This document shows, in pieces, positions 1-7,680 of a stretch of DNA of 64,000 nt (the first letter of the stretch is position 1; every line of letters starts with the position of its first letter). A program made the position numbers and the translations under genes. The notes under the pieces were generated by a model, which was given only the letters and a program-made list of their open reading frames with translations, did not search any database and was not told the origin of the DNA. The stretch spans positions 1-64,000 of the forward strand of contig JAEEHW010000101.1 in the NCBI GenBank assembly GCA_016281055.1, in the 5' to 3' direction. Source of the DNA: Prevotella sp. (GTDB lineage Bacteria > Bacteroidota > Bacteroidia > Bacteroidales > Bacteroidaceae).

Positions 1-1
1 G

Positions 2-1462
2 AAAGACCATGAATTAAGAGGCTCTGTTTACACAGCTATAGTAAAGGACATCAAGTTCTCTATAGAATTTGGCGAGATTAAATCCAAAGGGGTTTCGGAT
101 AACACCTATATTTTCTTCTCGAAAAATGGTAATGTATACAAAGAAGTATTGTTGCCTAATTGGCCTATCAATGGAGCAGAAAAACCTAAAGAAAAGACAA
201 AAATCAGATATGCATATGACAAACACAATAACTTGATTGATGAAATGACAATAAATATTGGCGCTGGTAAGACATATGAAATAGGCAATTATACATTTCA
301 TAAAAATGACACAGCGAATTGTTATCATTATGAGAACACCTATAATAATGATAACACTATTAGCGTTGTCAAAACTTTTTATAAGAGTCACGAATATCAG
401 GAACAAACTTCTCGGATTGTTTATACTTACACCCATGGTGGAAGAAAGGAAAGCTATTATAATCAAAGCGGTATCGAAAAAGAAGTTCTCTATAAAGGAA
501 AAACACGGATTACAAAAGATTTAGTCACAATAACGGAAATACTGAATGAGAATGGAAAACCAATCAGTATGGAAGCGCCGTTACTACCTATACCTTTAAT
601 GATAAAAGGAGGTAATGTTAAAGAAATATTCAAATATAATGAATATGGTGATGAAGTTAAAGTCGTAAATACTAAAACTATCGAGGGAACGAAACGAAAT
701 TATACAGAAACTAAGATAAAAACTACCCAATATGTTTACGATAAGAAAGGTAATTGGGTTTGTAAGAAAGTATTTAAAGATGGTAAACTCATTAGTTGGG
801 TGGAAAGAGAAGTTTATTATGCGACTTCTGATGCAGATTATTTGAAGGTGGTTGAAGCAGAGGAAAAAGCCATCAAGCAAGAAGAAAGAGTACAATACTT
901 GCAAGATAGTATATCAAATAGTATATCAAAGCGCAGATTAAGAGAAGAATATGTAAGAGATTCTATTGACCAGTTTGAATCAAGACTTGCGAATGTTGTT
1001 GAAAAAGAATTTTTTCGAAAGCATATTACAGGGATCTTAAATTATAATTCTATGAGTTATGAGATGAATTTTGTAGGCATCAATAGAAAAATACGAGATT
1101 GTTTTATTGACAGAAGTGCGATCGTATTTATTGAAAAGAAAGGCAATTCAAGTTTCGATGCAGTAATGAAAGAATTTAGAATCTGTCGATATAGTTGGGA
1201 CTGGGATATTATGCATCATGAAGAAAAGGACTTTTGGGCATGGTATTCTCAAGACTTGACAGATATACTGCTATATATTGAGGGTGTCAAGAAAAAAGGC
1301 TTATTCTGCCTTCCTATGATAGTCGTCTTACATAAAGAAGGAGAGGATTATACTTTATATTCTGTAGAAAAAGATGCTTATGAAAAAATAGTAAGTGAGA
1401 TACCGTTATTAAAGGCAAATCAAATAAAAAGTCAGTCAGTACATAAGCTTACTCGTAGATAA
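2..1462 (+). CDS. Partial hypothetical protein with YD-like repeats (5' end outside window)
   Basis: The frame is open from base 2 with no stop, so the gene starts before this window; a TTG at 149 is only an internal Leu codon. The visible part encodes about 486 residues. The first two thirds are tandem short segments of the kind Y-D/N-x-x-G-x-hydrophobic (for example YNEYGDEVKVVN and YDKKGNWVCKKVFKDG), which look like RHS/YD-type or MORN-like beta repeats. The last third, from about residue 270 on, is charged and helical and then a globular domain I do not recognise. The DNA is clearly more AT-rich than the genes from 3 kb on, which suggests acquisition. DUF1643 follows after 14 bases. Function unknown; a repeat-rich exported or toxin-related protein is possible but not shown. 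Confidence 0.75.
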   Translation, partial: KDHELRGSVYTAIVKDIKFSIEFGEIKSKGVSDNTYIFFSKNGNVYKEVLLPNWPINGAEKPKEKTKIRYAYDKHNNLIDEMTINIGAGKTYEIGNYTFHKNDTANCYHYENTYNNDNTISVVKTFYKSHEYQEQTSRIVYTYTHGGRKESYYNQSGIEKEVLYKGKTRITKDLVTITEILNENGKPISMEAPLLPIPLMIKGGNVKEIFKYNEYGDEVKVVNTKTIEGTKRNYTETKIKTTQYVYDKKGNWVCKKVFKDGKLISWVEREVYYATSDADYLKVVEAEEKAIKQEERVQYLQDSISNSISKRRLREEYVRDSIDQFESRLANVVEKEFFRKHITGILNYNSMSYEMNFVGINRKIRDCFIDRSAIVFIEKKGNSSFDAVMKEFRICRYSWDWDIMHHEEKDFWAWYSQDLTDILLYIEGVKKKGLFCLPMIVVLHKEGEDYTLYSVEKDAYEKIVSEIPLLKANQIKSQSVHKLTRR

Positions 1463-1476
1463 TTAATTGTGAATGT

Positions 1477-2004
1477 ATGCATATGTGTAATTTTATAACA
1501 ATGAAAACTGATGCGGATAATGTCCGCTATTCTTTGGAAAGAAAGGGAAAAAGAGTGTTATATGTGTTTGGCGTAAACCCAAGTACTGCCACAGACAAAA
1601 AGCTTGACCGCACAATGCAAAAGGTTCTTGGCTTTGCAGAGCGTAATGGTTTTGATGGTTTTGCCATGATGAATCTTTATCCTTTACGGAGTACCAATCC
1701 TTATGCTTTGCCCAAAGTAATGGATGAAGGATTGCATCAAAGGAATCTTGCGGAAATAAAAAAAGTGATAAGCAATAGCAAAAATCCTGTTGTTCTCCTT
1801 GCTTTCGGCGATGCTATTGGTGCGGCTCCATATTTGAAGAAATGCCTGAAAGATATTGTCACAACACTTCAACCACTATGCCCTCAGTGGAAGCAAATAG
1901 GAATCCCGACTAAGTTGGGTAACCCACGTCATCCATCACGTGCTGCTTATTCGTTGGGGTTCCGTGACTTTGATATAAAAGCTTTTACTCAAAAACACGC
2001 ATAA
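1477..2004 (+). CDS. DUF1643 family protein
   Basis: A 175-residue cytoplasmic protein with the DUF1643 pattern: a beta strand followed by GVNPSTA (near residue 35), a helix, MMNLYPLRSTNP (near 65), and a central VVLLAFGDAIG strand that looks like a nucleotide- or base-handling alpha/beta fold. DUF1643 members are small proteins of unknown function, often found near mobile or accessory genes. ATG codons at 1477, 1483 and 1501 are all in frame; 1501 (MKTDADNVRYSL) is as plausible as 1477 because no clear ribosome site picks one. The gene lies 14 bases after the AT-rich gene upstream, probably in one transcript, and is closed by a strong hairpin at 2026-2075. Confidence 0.85.
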   Translation: MHMCNFITMKTDADNVRYSLERKGKRVLYVFGVNPSTATDKKLDRTMQKVLGFAERNGFDGFAMMNLYPLRSTNPYALPKVMDEGLHQRNLAEIKKVISNSKNPVVLLAFGDAIGAAPYLKKCLKDIVTTLQPLCPQWKQIGIPTKLGNPRHPSRAAYSLGFRDFDIKAFTQKHA

Positions 2005-2025
2005 CGCAGACGTGACCGACTAAAA

Positions 2026-2075
2026 AACAATGAGCGGATAGCCCCGAAAGTCTTTCGGTCTATCCGCTCATTGTT
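2026..2075. terminator. Strong hairpin after the DUF1643 gene
   Basis: Perfect 16-bp inverted repeat, 2026-2041 (AACAATGAGCGGATAG) against 2060-2075, with a second inner repeat CCGAAAG/CTTTCGG in the loop. There is no long T tract, so it may act in both directions or as a processing/stability hairpin. Confidence 0.7.
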
Positions 2076-2238
2076 GGTTATACCTTTATTATATATTAGC
2101 TTCTCGCCCTCCCGCTCTCAGAATTCCTACAGTGTCTGTATATCTATACTGGTATTGCTAAAAATCAATCTTCGTCTAAATCGTTGAGGTCGAAGTATAG
2201 CTATCGGGTAAGCTCGTCGGCATCCTGTACAGAAGTCG

Positions 2239-2685
2239 ATGGCTGCACAAACACCAAACCCCTTGGACAGCAAGAGACCGATTGCCGAAAGCATGTCAAC
2301 AGCACAGACTTCATTACCACAAGCCAAGCCTACCACAAGATCCACTGATTACAAACAAGTCTTTCTCATCGATGGCGAGCAGAAACAGTTCAGCATCCCA
2401 GAAAGAGTTTACAAGGAACTTGACAGTAATATCGTGGTTCCTGACAACGGCGATGCCACACATGAGGACATTCTGAAAGTTGCCACGTTGCTTTTCCTGA
2501 ACTACGTCGATGCTGCAACTGCCAAGACAGCCATGGGGACAGGCACCTGGGGCATGCGGGATAAATTCATTATGTTCCAGGCTTCATTGATCGGTGCGGA
2601 GTTTGGTAAGCAGTTCCGCGGTTTTGCCGAATTAGGCGTTGGCGAACAAGGCTTCCTCCTGGCTGGTATCAGTTACAAATTCTAA
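2239..2685 (+). CDS. Hypothetical protein with a barrel-like C-terminus
   Basis: A 148-residue reading frame with no signal peptide and no recognised domain. Residues 40-60 contain FLIDGEQKQFSIPERVY, and the C-terminus GEQGFLLAGISYKF has the alternating pattern and final Phe seen at the ends of outer-membrane beta-barrel proteins. There is no convincing promoter box or ribosome site before the ATG, and an in-frame TAA at 2209 limits the start. It could be a real small protein or the surviving 3' end of a larger barrel gene. It ends before a good terminator at 2742-2776, which supports past or present transcription in this direction. Confidence 0.5.
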   Translation: MAAQTPNPLDSKRPIAESMSTAQTSLPQAKPTTRSTDYKQVFLIDGEQKQFSIPERVYKELDSNIVVPDNGDATHEDILKVATLLFLNYVDAATAKTAMGTGTWGMRDKFIMFQASLIGAEFGKQFRGFAELGVGEQGFLLAGISYKF

Positions 2686-2741
2686 TCTGGCTTTTATTGT
2701 CAGGGCTTCATTCGTAGACCGATCTGAGGCCTGAATCTTTT

Positions 2742-2776
2742 AATCCCCGAATTGCTTGGCAGTTCGGGGATTTTTT
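2742..2776 (+). terminator. Rho-independent terminator
   Basis: Stem AATCCCCGAA (2742-2751) with TTCGGGGATT (2763-2772) followed by a run of T. It closes the unit ending at 2685. Confidence 0.85.
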
Positions 2777-2796
2777 ATGGTCGTAATCCCCTTGAC

Positions 2797-2857
2797 GCGA
2801 CAAATTTTGAGGGGATGAACTTGATTTGTCGCCATATCGGGCGGTTGTCGCTACAAC
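2797..2857 (+). promoter_or_regulatory. Duplicated control element, copy 1
   Basis: Two inverted repeats lie just upstream of the promoter: GCGACAAAT (2797-2805) with ATTTGTCGC (2824-2832), and GTTGT (2844-2848) with ACAAC (2853-2857). A closely similar block stands before the gene at 5107. In the second copy the small palindrome has changed to CTTGT/ACAAG, keeping the pairing. This suggests a selected operator for a DNA-binding dimer shared by both genes. Confidence 0.65.
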
Positions 2858-2881
2858 TCGGAACGAAAAACAAAAGATTTC

Positions 2882-2912
2882 TTGGAAACAGCTGAAAAAC
2901 GCTCTAATTTTG
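2882..2912 (+). promoter_or_regulatory. Bacteroidetes-type promoter for the 3012 lipoprotein
   Basis: TTGG at 2882-2885, a 19-base spacer, and TAATTTTG at 2905-2912, matching the Bacteroidetes -33/-7 pattern. About 95 bases of leader follow before the ATG. Confidence 0.75.
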
Positions 2913-3011
2913 CATCGTCGGAAGTCAAGAACGGACGCAATAAACTCCAAACGACAACGACAAAAAGAGATAATAATTAAAATAGTAATAACACTTTAAA
3001 ACTTCAATATT

Positions 3012-4874
3012 ATGACAACTAAGTATTCATTGGTAAAGACGATGTTCATGAGCATCCTTACCGCAGGTACAATATTTGCTTTCACAGCATGTTCTGATGC
3101 CTCTTTCGAGAGTGAGGTTGCAAACAACAATAATGAGACCAACTTCGTAGGTGGCGGCAACAAGATCGAGAAGCCCCTCGCCCTGAAGTTTGACGACTTT
3201 ATCACCCCTAATGACGTAGAGATCCTGAACGGCGATACTACGATGATTGCCGTGAGCAAGGCTTACGCCGACAAGATCAACATCCAGAACTTCGTGAATC
3301 ATCCCCTGAGTATCTGGCAAAGCAAGAACGAACTCGGTTACCTCCGCCGCGCTACAGCACAGCGCCTGGATGGCGACAAGTATATCCTCGAGGTAGTTCC
3401 CTCAGGTCTCGGTGAGATAATCCAGAGTGGCGACGTGAAACTCAGCACAGCCCTCTTCGTGGATCCCAGCAAGGCTGCAACCACACGCTCTGGCGAAGGC
3501 GCTGAATACGGTGCACAGTATATTGACAACGACAACGTGATTCACCCCATGGCCATCACCATCCCCTTGGAAACTGTGACCCGTGGTGGCGGCAGCGGCA
3601 ACATCACCATCACTCCGGAGGAACTGCTGGGCTACCAGACACGCGGCCTCGAAGATATTCCCAAAAACATTGAGGATTTCTTCGTCAATCTGGCGAAGGG
3701 TTTTGCTGACGGCGACATGAAGAAGGGCATCAGCTTTAAGAATGTCGGCGGCCAGTTGGATCTGATCTCGTTCGAGCCCGAACTCAACAAGAAGTTCCCC
3801 ATCTCCTGTGGCAAAGAGAGTGCAGACACCATCACCATCTCCGTCAAAGGCAAGTCTAACTTCCAGCTCGGCTACCGTCTCAACCTGAGCGTTGAGAAGA
3901 TGAAGGTGACCTACTTCGAGACCGCTCTCTTCGGTGAGTTTGCCTTCAGTCCCCAGGTGACCATTGGCAGCAGCAGAAAGTTGGAGATCCCCGACGACAA
4001 GTCTACTCTCGAACTCACCACACTGCCCGGCGCAGCATTCACCTTCCCCGTCATGGGTGTCCCCGTACCCGTATTGCTGAAGAACCATCTCGACCTGAAG
4101 TTCGACGCCAGCGTTGAGGGTAAGATCTACACAGGCCTGAAGTACGAGTTTGCATCAGAGTTCGAGGTTGGTCTGAAGTACAACGGCAGTTGGAACACCA
4201 TCGCCAATGGTGAGATCAAGAAGAACGAGCTGAGCTTCATCACTCCACGTGCCACCATTCACGCAGAGACCGGCGTAGGACTCTACTTCTGCACTGACGT
4301 ACTCGTAGGCGGCGTAGCAGGCCCCACAGCCAGCATCGGCCCGAAGATCATGGGTGAGATGGATATGGTGTTCACACCAATGGAAAAGATCCCGTTCAAG
4401 TTCGACGCAGCCATCAAGGAAGGCATCTATGGCGAAGTCGGTGCAAAACTGTCACTCTGGAAGATTGAACTCGGTAAGTTCTCATGCCCCTTCACCATCG
4501 GTTCCGACATCACCCTCTGGGAGTACTCCAGCTGGAAGAACGACAACAGCAATGCCACAGACAAGAACACGGCTTACTTTGAGAACCTGAAGAAGCAGAG
4601 CGAGGAAGAGGCAGCCAAGGCCAGGCACGAGGACAACATGAAGACCTTTAGTGTTAGCGAGCAGGCCGTTAAGAACCTGATGGAAGAGCCGATACTCTAT
4701 GCCTATAAGGCACGCCTGGGAGAACTCAGATTCGAGACCCTGATTGCATCGGTTGTCAAGGATTACATTGCCCAGCATGGCGATGAGAGCCTCAAGAACT
4801 TCAGCTGTTTTGACAACACCTATGATGAACTGGTAAAAATTGCTATTAGAAGAATCGTGCAGAGACAGTATTAA
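3012..4874 (+). CDS. Large hypothetical lipoprotein
   Basis: A 620-residue protein with a lipoprotein signal peptide ending FTAC (Cys27), followed by an Asn-rich linker. The body is rich in beta strands, with several KFD/KYEF/KYNG segments (about residues 280-500) that look like repeated beta hairpins. The last ~110 residues (EDNMKTF onward) are charged and helical. I recognise no catalytic motif. It is expected in the outer or inner membrane facing the periplasm or surface. The same control region precedes the clostripain-like gene at 5107, so both are probably induced together; it could be a partner or substrate of that protease, which is inference. The start is fixed by the signal peptide. 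Confidence 0.85.
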   Translation: MTTKYSLVKTMFMSILTAGTIFAFTACSDASFESEVANNNNETNFVGGGNKIEKPLALKFDDFITPNDVEILNGDTTMIAVSKAYADKINIQNFVNHPLSIWQSKNELGYLRRATAQRLDGDKYILEVVPSGLGEIIQSGDVKLSTALFVDPSKAATTRSGEGAEYGAQYIDNDNVIHPMAITIPLETVTRGGGSGNITITPEELLGYQTRGLEDIPKNIEDFFVNLAKGFADGDMKKGISFKNVGGQLDLISFEPELNKKFPISCGKESADTITISVKGKSNFQLGYRLNLSVEKMKVTYFETALFGEFAFSPQVTIGSSRKLEIPDDKSTLELTTLPGAAFTFPVMGVPVPVLLKNHLDLKFDASVEGKIYTGLKYEFASEFEVGLKYNGSWNTIANGEIKKNELSFITPRATIHAETGVGLYFCTDVLVGGVAGPTASIGPKIMGEMDMVFTPMEKIPFKFDAAIKEGIYGEVGAKLSLWKIELGKFSCPFTIGSDITLWEYSSWKNDNSNATDKNTAYFENLKKQSEEEAAKARHEDNMKTFSVSEQAVKNLMEEPILYAYKARLGELRFETLIASVVKDYIAQHGDESLKNFSCFDNTYDELVKIAIRRIVQRQY

Positions 4875-4902
4875 TCAGACTTCCTCTCTCCCTCACAGAA
4901 AG

Positions 4903-4928
4903 GCTTCCCCACAAAGGAAGCTTTTTTT
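4903..4928 (+). terminator. Rho-independent terminator
   Basis: GCTTCC (4903-4908) pairs with GGAAGC (4916-4921), followed by seven T. It separates the 3012 gene from the independently promoted gene at 5107. Confidence 0.8.
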
Positions 4929-4948
4929 ATGTCCTTTTGCGAGTGGAT

Positions 4949-5009
4949 GCGACAGATTTTGAGGGGGTGTTTTTGTTTTGTCGCCATATCGGGCGCTTGT
5001 CGCTACAAG
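4949..5009 (+). promoter_or_regulatory. Duplicated control element, copy 2
   Basis: GCGACA (4949-4954) with TGTCGC (4979-4984), then CTTGT (4996-5000) with ACAAG (5005-5009). The central GTCGCCATATCGGGCG is shared with copy 1 at 2829-2843. The outer base of the small palindrome differs from copy 1 on both arms in a compensating way. Confidence 0.65.
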
Positions 5010-5033
5010 TCGGAACGAAATACGGAAAATAAC

Positions 5034-5064
5034 TTGGAATCAGCTGAAAATCGTCCTAACTTTG
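5034..5064 (+). promoter_or_regulatory. Bacteroidetes-type promoter for the clostripain-like gene
   Basis: TTGG at 5034-5037, a 19-base spacer and TAACTTTG at 5057-5064, in the same arrangement and distance from the palindromes as in copy 1. Confidence 0.75.
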
Positions 5065-5106
5065 CAGTGTCAAACAAAAGTAATAGCATTTAAAATATAA
5101 AAGATT

Positions 5107-6399
5107 ATGAAACAGTATACAATTTCTTTCATCGCCGCGATTCTTGTTATTTTCGGTCAAGTCACACTGACATCGTGTACTGAAACTATAGACGATATCG
5201 CAGACGGACTGGTTAATGGCATAGCCGAAAAGACCGTAGACCCGAAGACAGCGCCTCAGTCCAAGACCGTACTGGTGTATATGGCTGGCAAAAACGACCT
5301 GAATGATGCTGTAACCCCCGACCTGGACGAGATGAAGCTGGGTTCGAAGCAGCTGGGTGATAACGATAACCTGCTGGTGTTTGTTTGCCGCTACAAAGGC
5401 CAATCCACCGAGACTCCTTGGCTGGGAAGAATCAAGAACGGTGAGGTAATCGACTCACTGAGCATCAACGATTTGGGCATCGTCAGCAGCGATGATGAGA
5501 ACCGCGCTTCGGATCCCGTCGTGATGGAGGGTGTGATGCGCTACGCTTTCAGTCACTATCCTGCCACAGCTGGCAACTACGGTCTGGTGCTCTGGGGACA
5601 CGGCAGCGGCTGGCTGATGAAGGACGAGGTGACACCACGACGCACCAGCAGAGCCTTCGGTGTGGACTGGGGTAACAGCCAGAACTATCGTAACGGGCGC
5701 TGGATGAACATCACCACCATGAAGGGCATCCTCGACGGCATGCCTCACCTCAGGTTCATCATGGCCGACTGCTGTAACTTCATGTGCCTGGAGAACCTCT
5801 ACGAGCTGCGCAACAACTGTGACTACATCATCGGTTCGCCTGCAGAGATTCCAGGTGATGGCGCTCCCTACGATCGGATTGTGCCGGATATGTTTTCCGA
5901 CGGCCAGTTCTATACCAATATCATCGACAAGTACTATCAGAGCGAGAGAGGCTATCTCCCCCTGACAGCCGTACAGACCAGCGAGATGGAGCACGTGGCA
6001 CAGGCCACCCGCCAGGCCCTGCAGGCTGTGAAAGCCACGATGAGCAGCGACTATGCCGACATGACGGGCATGATCCACTACTACCATACCGACAGCAGTA
6101 TGGATTTCTTACCAGAGTACAACATCTTCTACGATGCCGGTGATTTCTTCCTCGCCCACGCCCCTCAGGATGTATATCAGCAGTGGAAGCAGGTGCTCGA
6201 CAAGGCCATCGTAGATCACCGCAATGCAACGAGATGGGCTACTGATAAGCCATGGAGCATGAAGTATAGCGACTTCACAGTGACCGACGCGAAGATGCAC
6301 GGGGTGTCGATGTTCGTGGAGCAGAATCCTGCCAAAGGCACCTACGCCCAATGGAATGAGGATATCAAGAAGACAGCATGGTATGCAGCAGTGAACTGA
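5107..6399 (+). CDS. Clostripain-related (family C11) cysteine peptidase lipoprotein
   Basis: A 430-residue protein with a lipoprotein signal ending LTSC (Cys24). From about residue 53 it has the C11/caspase-like fold: TVLVYMAGKNDLND, then GLVLWGHGSGW with the catalytic His near residue 164, and FIMADCCNFMCLENLYEL with the catalytic Cys near 223. GSPAEIPGDGAPYD follows. Clostripain-type enzymes usually cut after Arg or Lys and can need self-cleavage; neither can be confirmed here. It is anchored in the envelope, likely acting on peptides outside the cytoplasm. It shares its control region with the 3012 lipoprotein, and a strong terminator follows. Confidence 0.9.
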   Translation: MKQYTISFIAAILVIFGQVTLTSCTETIDDIADGLVNGIAEKTVDPKTAPQSKTVLVYMAGKNDLNDAVTPDLDEMKLGSKQLGDNDNLLVFVCRYKGQSTETPWLGRIKNGEVIDSLSINDLGIVSSDDENRASDPVVMEGVMRYAFSHYPATAGNYGLVLWGHGSGWLMKDEVTPRRTSRAFGVDWGNSQNYRNGRWMNITTMKGILDGMPHLRFIMADCCNFMCLENLYELRNNCDYIIGSPAEIPGDGAPYDRIVPDMFSDGQFYTNIIDKYYQSERGYLPLTAVQTSEMEHVAQATRQALQAVKATMSSDYADMTGMIHYYHTDSSMDFLPEYNIFYDAGDFFLAHAPQDVYQQWKQVLDKAIVDHRNATRWATDKPWSMKYSDFTVTDAKMHGVSMFVEQNPAKGTYAQWNEDIKKTAWYAAVN

Positions 6400-6427
6400 T
6401 GCAACAGGACACGCATACGAAAAAAAC

Positions 6428-6457
6428 AGCTGGAAGTTTTGGGCTTCCAGCTTTTTT
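6428..6457 (+). terminator. Rho-independent terminator
   Basis: AGCTGGAAG (6428-6436) with CTTCCAGCT (6444-6452) and a T run, after the clostripain-like gene. Confidence 0.9.
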
Positions 6458-6478
6458 GTTTATCTTTGCATCATCATA

Positions 6479-6580
6479 ATGACTAACAATATGCAGAAAT
6501 CTCTGTCGGCACGGCTCACCTACCGCATCATGGCAGTGGTTCTGGTGATGATGGAGATTATCCAACAGACAGAACTTTGA
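6479..6580 (+). pseudogene. Remnant of an N-terminus, possibly of a sensor kinase
   Basis: A 33-codon frame whose start, SLSARLTYRIMAVVLVMMEI, looks like a basic residue patch running into a first membrane helix, as at the N-terminus of HAMP-type sensor kinases or phosphatases; it stops after IIQQTEL. A TATCTTTG promoter box sits at 6461-6468, 11 bases upstream. The composite repeat begins about 55 bases later. I read it as the broken 5' end of a larger membrane protein gene; a real 33-residue membrane peptide is the alternative. Confidence 0.4.
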
Positions 6581-6772
6581 CTTACTACATGGATATCAGT
6601 ATGGTAGCATCAGCAGGTTCGCAGATTTTAGACAAGTTTTTACACTTTGATATGTTTGGAAGTGTTTTGGTTTACAAAGTGTCAAAATGAAAAGTGCCGC
6701 CAGGGAACTCAAAATAGAGTTTCTGACGGCACTTTTTTATGCTTTTTTTCATGCGGAAATAGCTTCAGGAAT

Positions 6773-6882
6773 GTAATAAGGCACCTTTTACGTTGTAATA
6801 TGTATGCTTTTACCATGTAATAGCTATGCTTTAACAACGCAAAATGATAGCTTTTATACGGTAATATGATAGCTTTTACGAA
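6773..6882 (+). repeat. 22-bp tandem array, copy A (5 units)
   Basis: Units start at 6773, 6795, 6817, 6839 and 6861, each exactly 22 bp, with consensus GTAATATGATAGCTTTTAC plus three variable bases. The unit ends GTAA and TTAC are inverted copies of each other. Units differ in sequence but not in length. Confidence 0.95.
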
Positions 6883-7051
6883 ACAGAAAAATGGCCCCGA
6901 AAATTAAGACGCTTATTGTCAGCGGTTTGCAAAATTCGCTATTTTCGGCTGTACGAAAATTGTTGGGAAGAAAAAATCTACAGCGCAAGGAAATCGAGGT
7001 TGGAAAAATCAAAGTGTAAGGAAAAGGGAGGGGAGGAACAACTTTTTGCAG

Positions 7052-7128
7052 GGAGTGAAAGGGGAGTAGAAAGGGAGTGATAGTGGAGTGATAGTGGAGT
7101 GATAGTGGAGTGATAGTGGAGTGATAGG
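7052..7128 (+). repeat. 11-bp tandem array, copy A (7 units)
   Basis: Seven units of 11 bp, GGAGTGATAGT and variants (GGAGTGAAAGG, GGAGTAGAAAG, then five near-identical). Half the period of the 22-bp array just upstream. Confidence 0.95.
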
Positions 7129-7252
7129 GACATATGTATTTGACAATGAAAAAGTGAAAGGGATATTGTAAAACATGTGGTCATTTTGTGTTAAAATAGG
7201 GGTAAAATTATGTCAGTTTTATAATGCAACTTTGATAATTACTTAGAATATA

Positions 7253-7422
7253 GTAACTTTGCGAGGGATTTTCAAATGGACAACAACTGACACACATTCT
7301 ACGACAACCAAACTAAATTTGTTCCAATCTCATACATAATCTTACATCTAATAAAAATTTGCAAAAACTCCTTTAAGCAATTCTTGTGGTTGCTCCTGCA
7401 AACATGCTGGGAGCGCCACAAG
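7253..7422 (+). other. Possible small transcript with its own promoter
   Basis: TAACTTTG at 7253-7260 is followed at 7319-7332 by TTGTTCCAATCTCA, the same 14 bases found 48 bases after the promoter box of the candidate RNA at 18926. A hairpin CTTGTGG/CCACAAG with inner GCTCC/GGAGC closes at 7383-7422 but lacks a T tail. Evidence for a functional RNA is weak on its own. Confidence 0.3.
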
Positions 7423-7581
7423 GTGCTTGGGCCACACTGTTGATAATGTAACAGCAGACGAAGCCATCGACGATGCGAACGACAAAACGCACTACATCGC
7501 CGACCCAAAAAAACGACAAAGACTTATAAGGGCATCGTCATCGTTGACGGTGTAAAAAAGTACGATAAGTATTTGGGGTAA
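7373..7581 (+). pseudogene. Frameshifted remnant of a small coding region
   Basis: One frame reads SNSCGCSCKHAGSATRCLGH then DNVTADEAIDDANDKTHYIADPKK up to a run of seven A (7506-7512). Adding one A, or slipping back one base there, gives TYKGIVIVDGVKKYDKYLG and a stop at 7579-7581. There is no start codon. It is probably the decayed 3' end of an unidentified Cys-rich protein; the A7 run would also suit a -1 slip, but without a start this is unlikely to matter. Confidence 0.35.
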
Positions 7582-7592
7582 TTAACAAAATG

Positions 7593-7619
7593 CGGCGTGG
7601 CTAATACAATAGTCACGCC
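7593..7619 (+). terminator. Hairpin before the GH78 promoter
   Basis: GGCGTG...CTA pairs with TAG...CACGCC, closing the remnant transcript just upstream of the rhamnosidase promoter. A weak T-rich tail follows. Confidence 0.55.
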
Positions 7620-7625
7620 ACTTTC

Positions 7626-7656
7626 TTGTAGGAGAGCATTTTTTTTCGTAACTTTG
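7626..7656 (+). promoter_or_regulatory. Promoter of the GH78-sialidase-like gene
   Basis: TTGT (7626-7629), 19-base spacer, TAACTTTG (7649-7656). It lies inside the longer frame that opens at 7597, which shows that the ATG at 7681 is the true start. Confidence 0.75.
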
Positions 7657-7680
7657 CACACGAAACGACAAGACAGATAT

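Larger units (their letters stand above)
6637..7135 (+). repeat. Composite intergenic repeat, copy A
   Basis: About 500 bases that are repeated at 39343-39806. In order: an inverted repeat ACACTTTG (6642-6649) / CAAAGTGT (6675-6682); a terminator-like hairpin AAAGTGCCG...CGGCACTTT (6691-6735) with a T run; five 22-bp units (6773-6882); a ~165-base linker, most of it conserved in the other copy; and seven 11-bp units (7052-7128). No long ORF is present. Confidence 0.9.

Noticed and set aside
149..151. TTG at 149 as gene start
   Set aside because: The frame is open upstream to base 2 and reads as sensible protein, so the gene begins outside the window.
3402..4088. Long minus-strand ORF inside the 3012 lipoprotein gene
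   Set aside because: It has no promoter or family features and arises from the codon bias of the plus-strand gene; the same holds for the long antisense ORFs at 5455-6087, 24178-25071 and 34952-35560.
6637..7135. Composite repeat as an insertion sequence
   Set aside because: There is no transposase ORF and no clear terminal inverted repeats or target duplication; only a non-coding repeat can be supported.
7597..7680. Extended N-terminus for the GH78 protein
   Set aside because: The frame from 7597 contains the promoter boxes, and the signal peptide begins exactly at ATG 7681.
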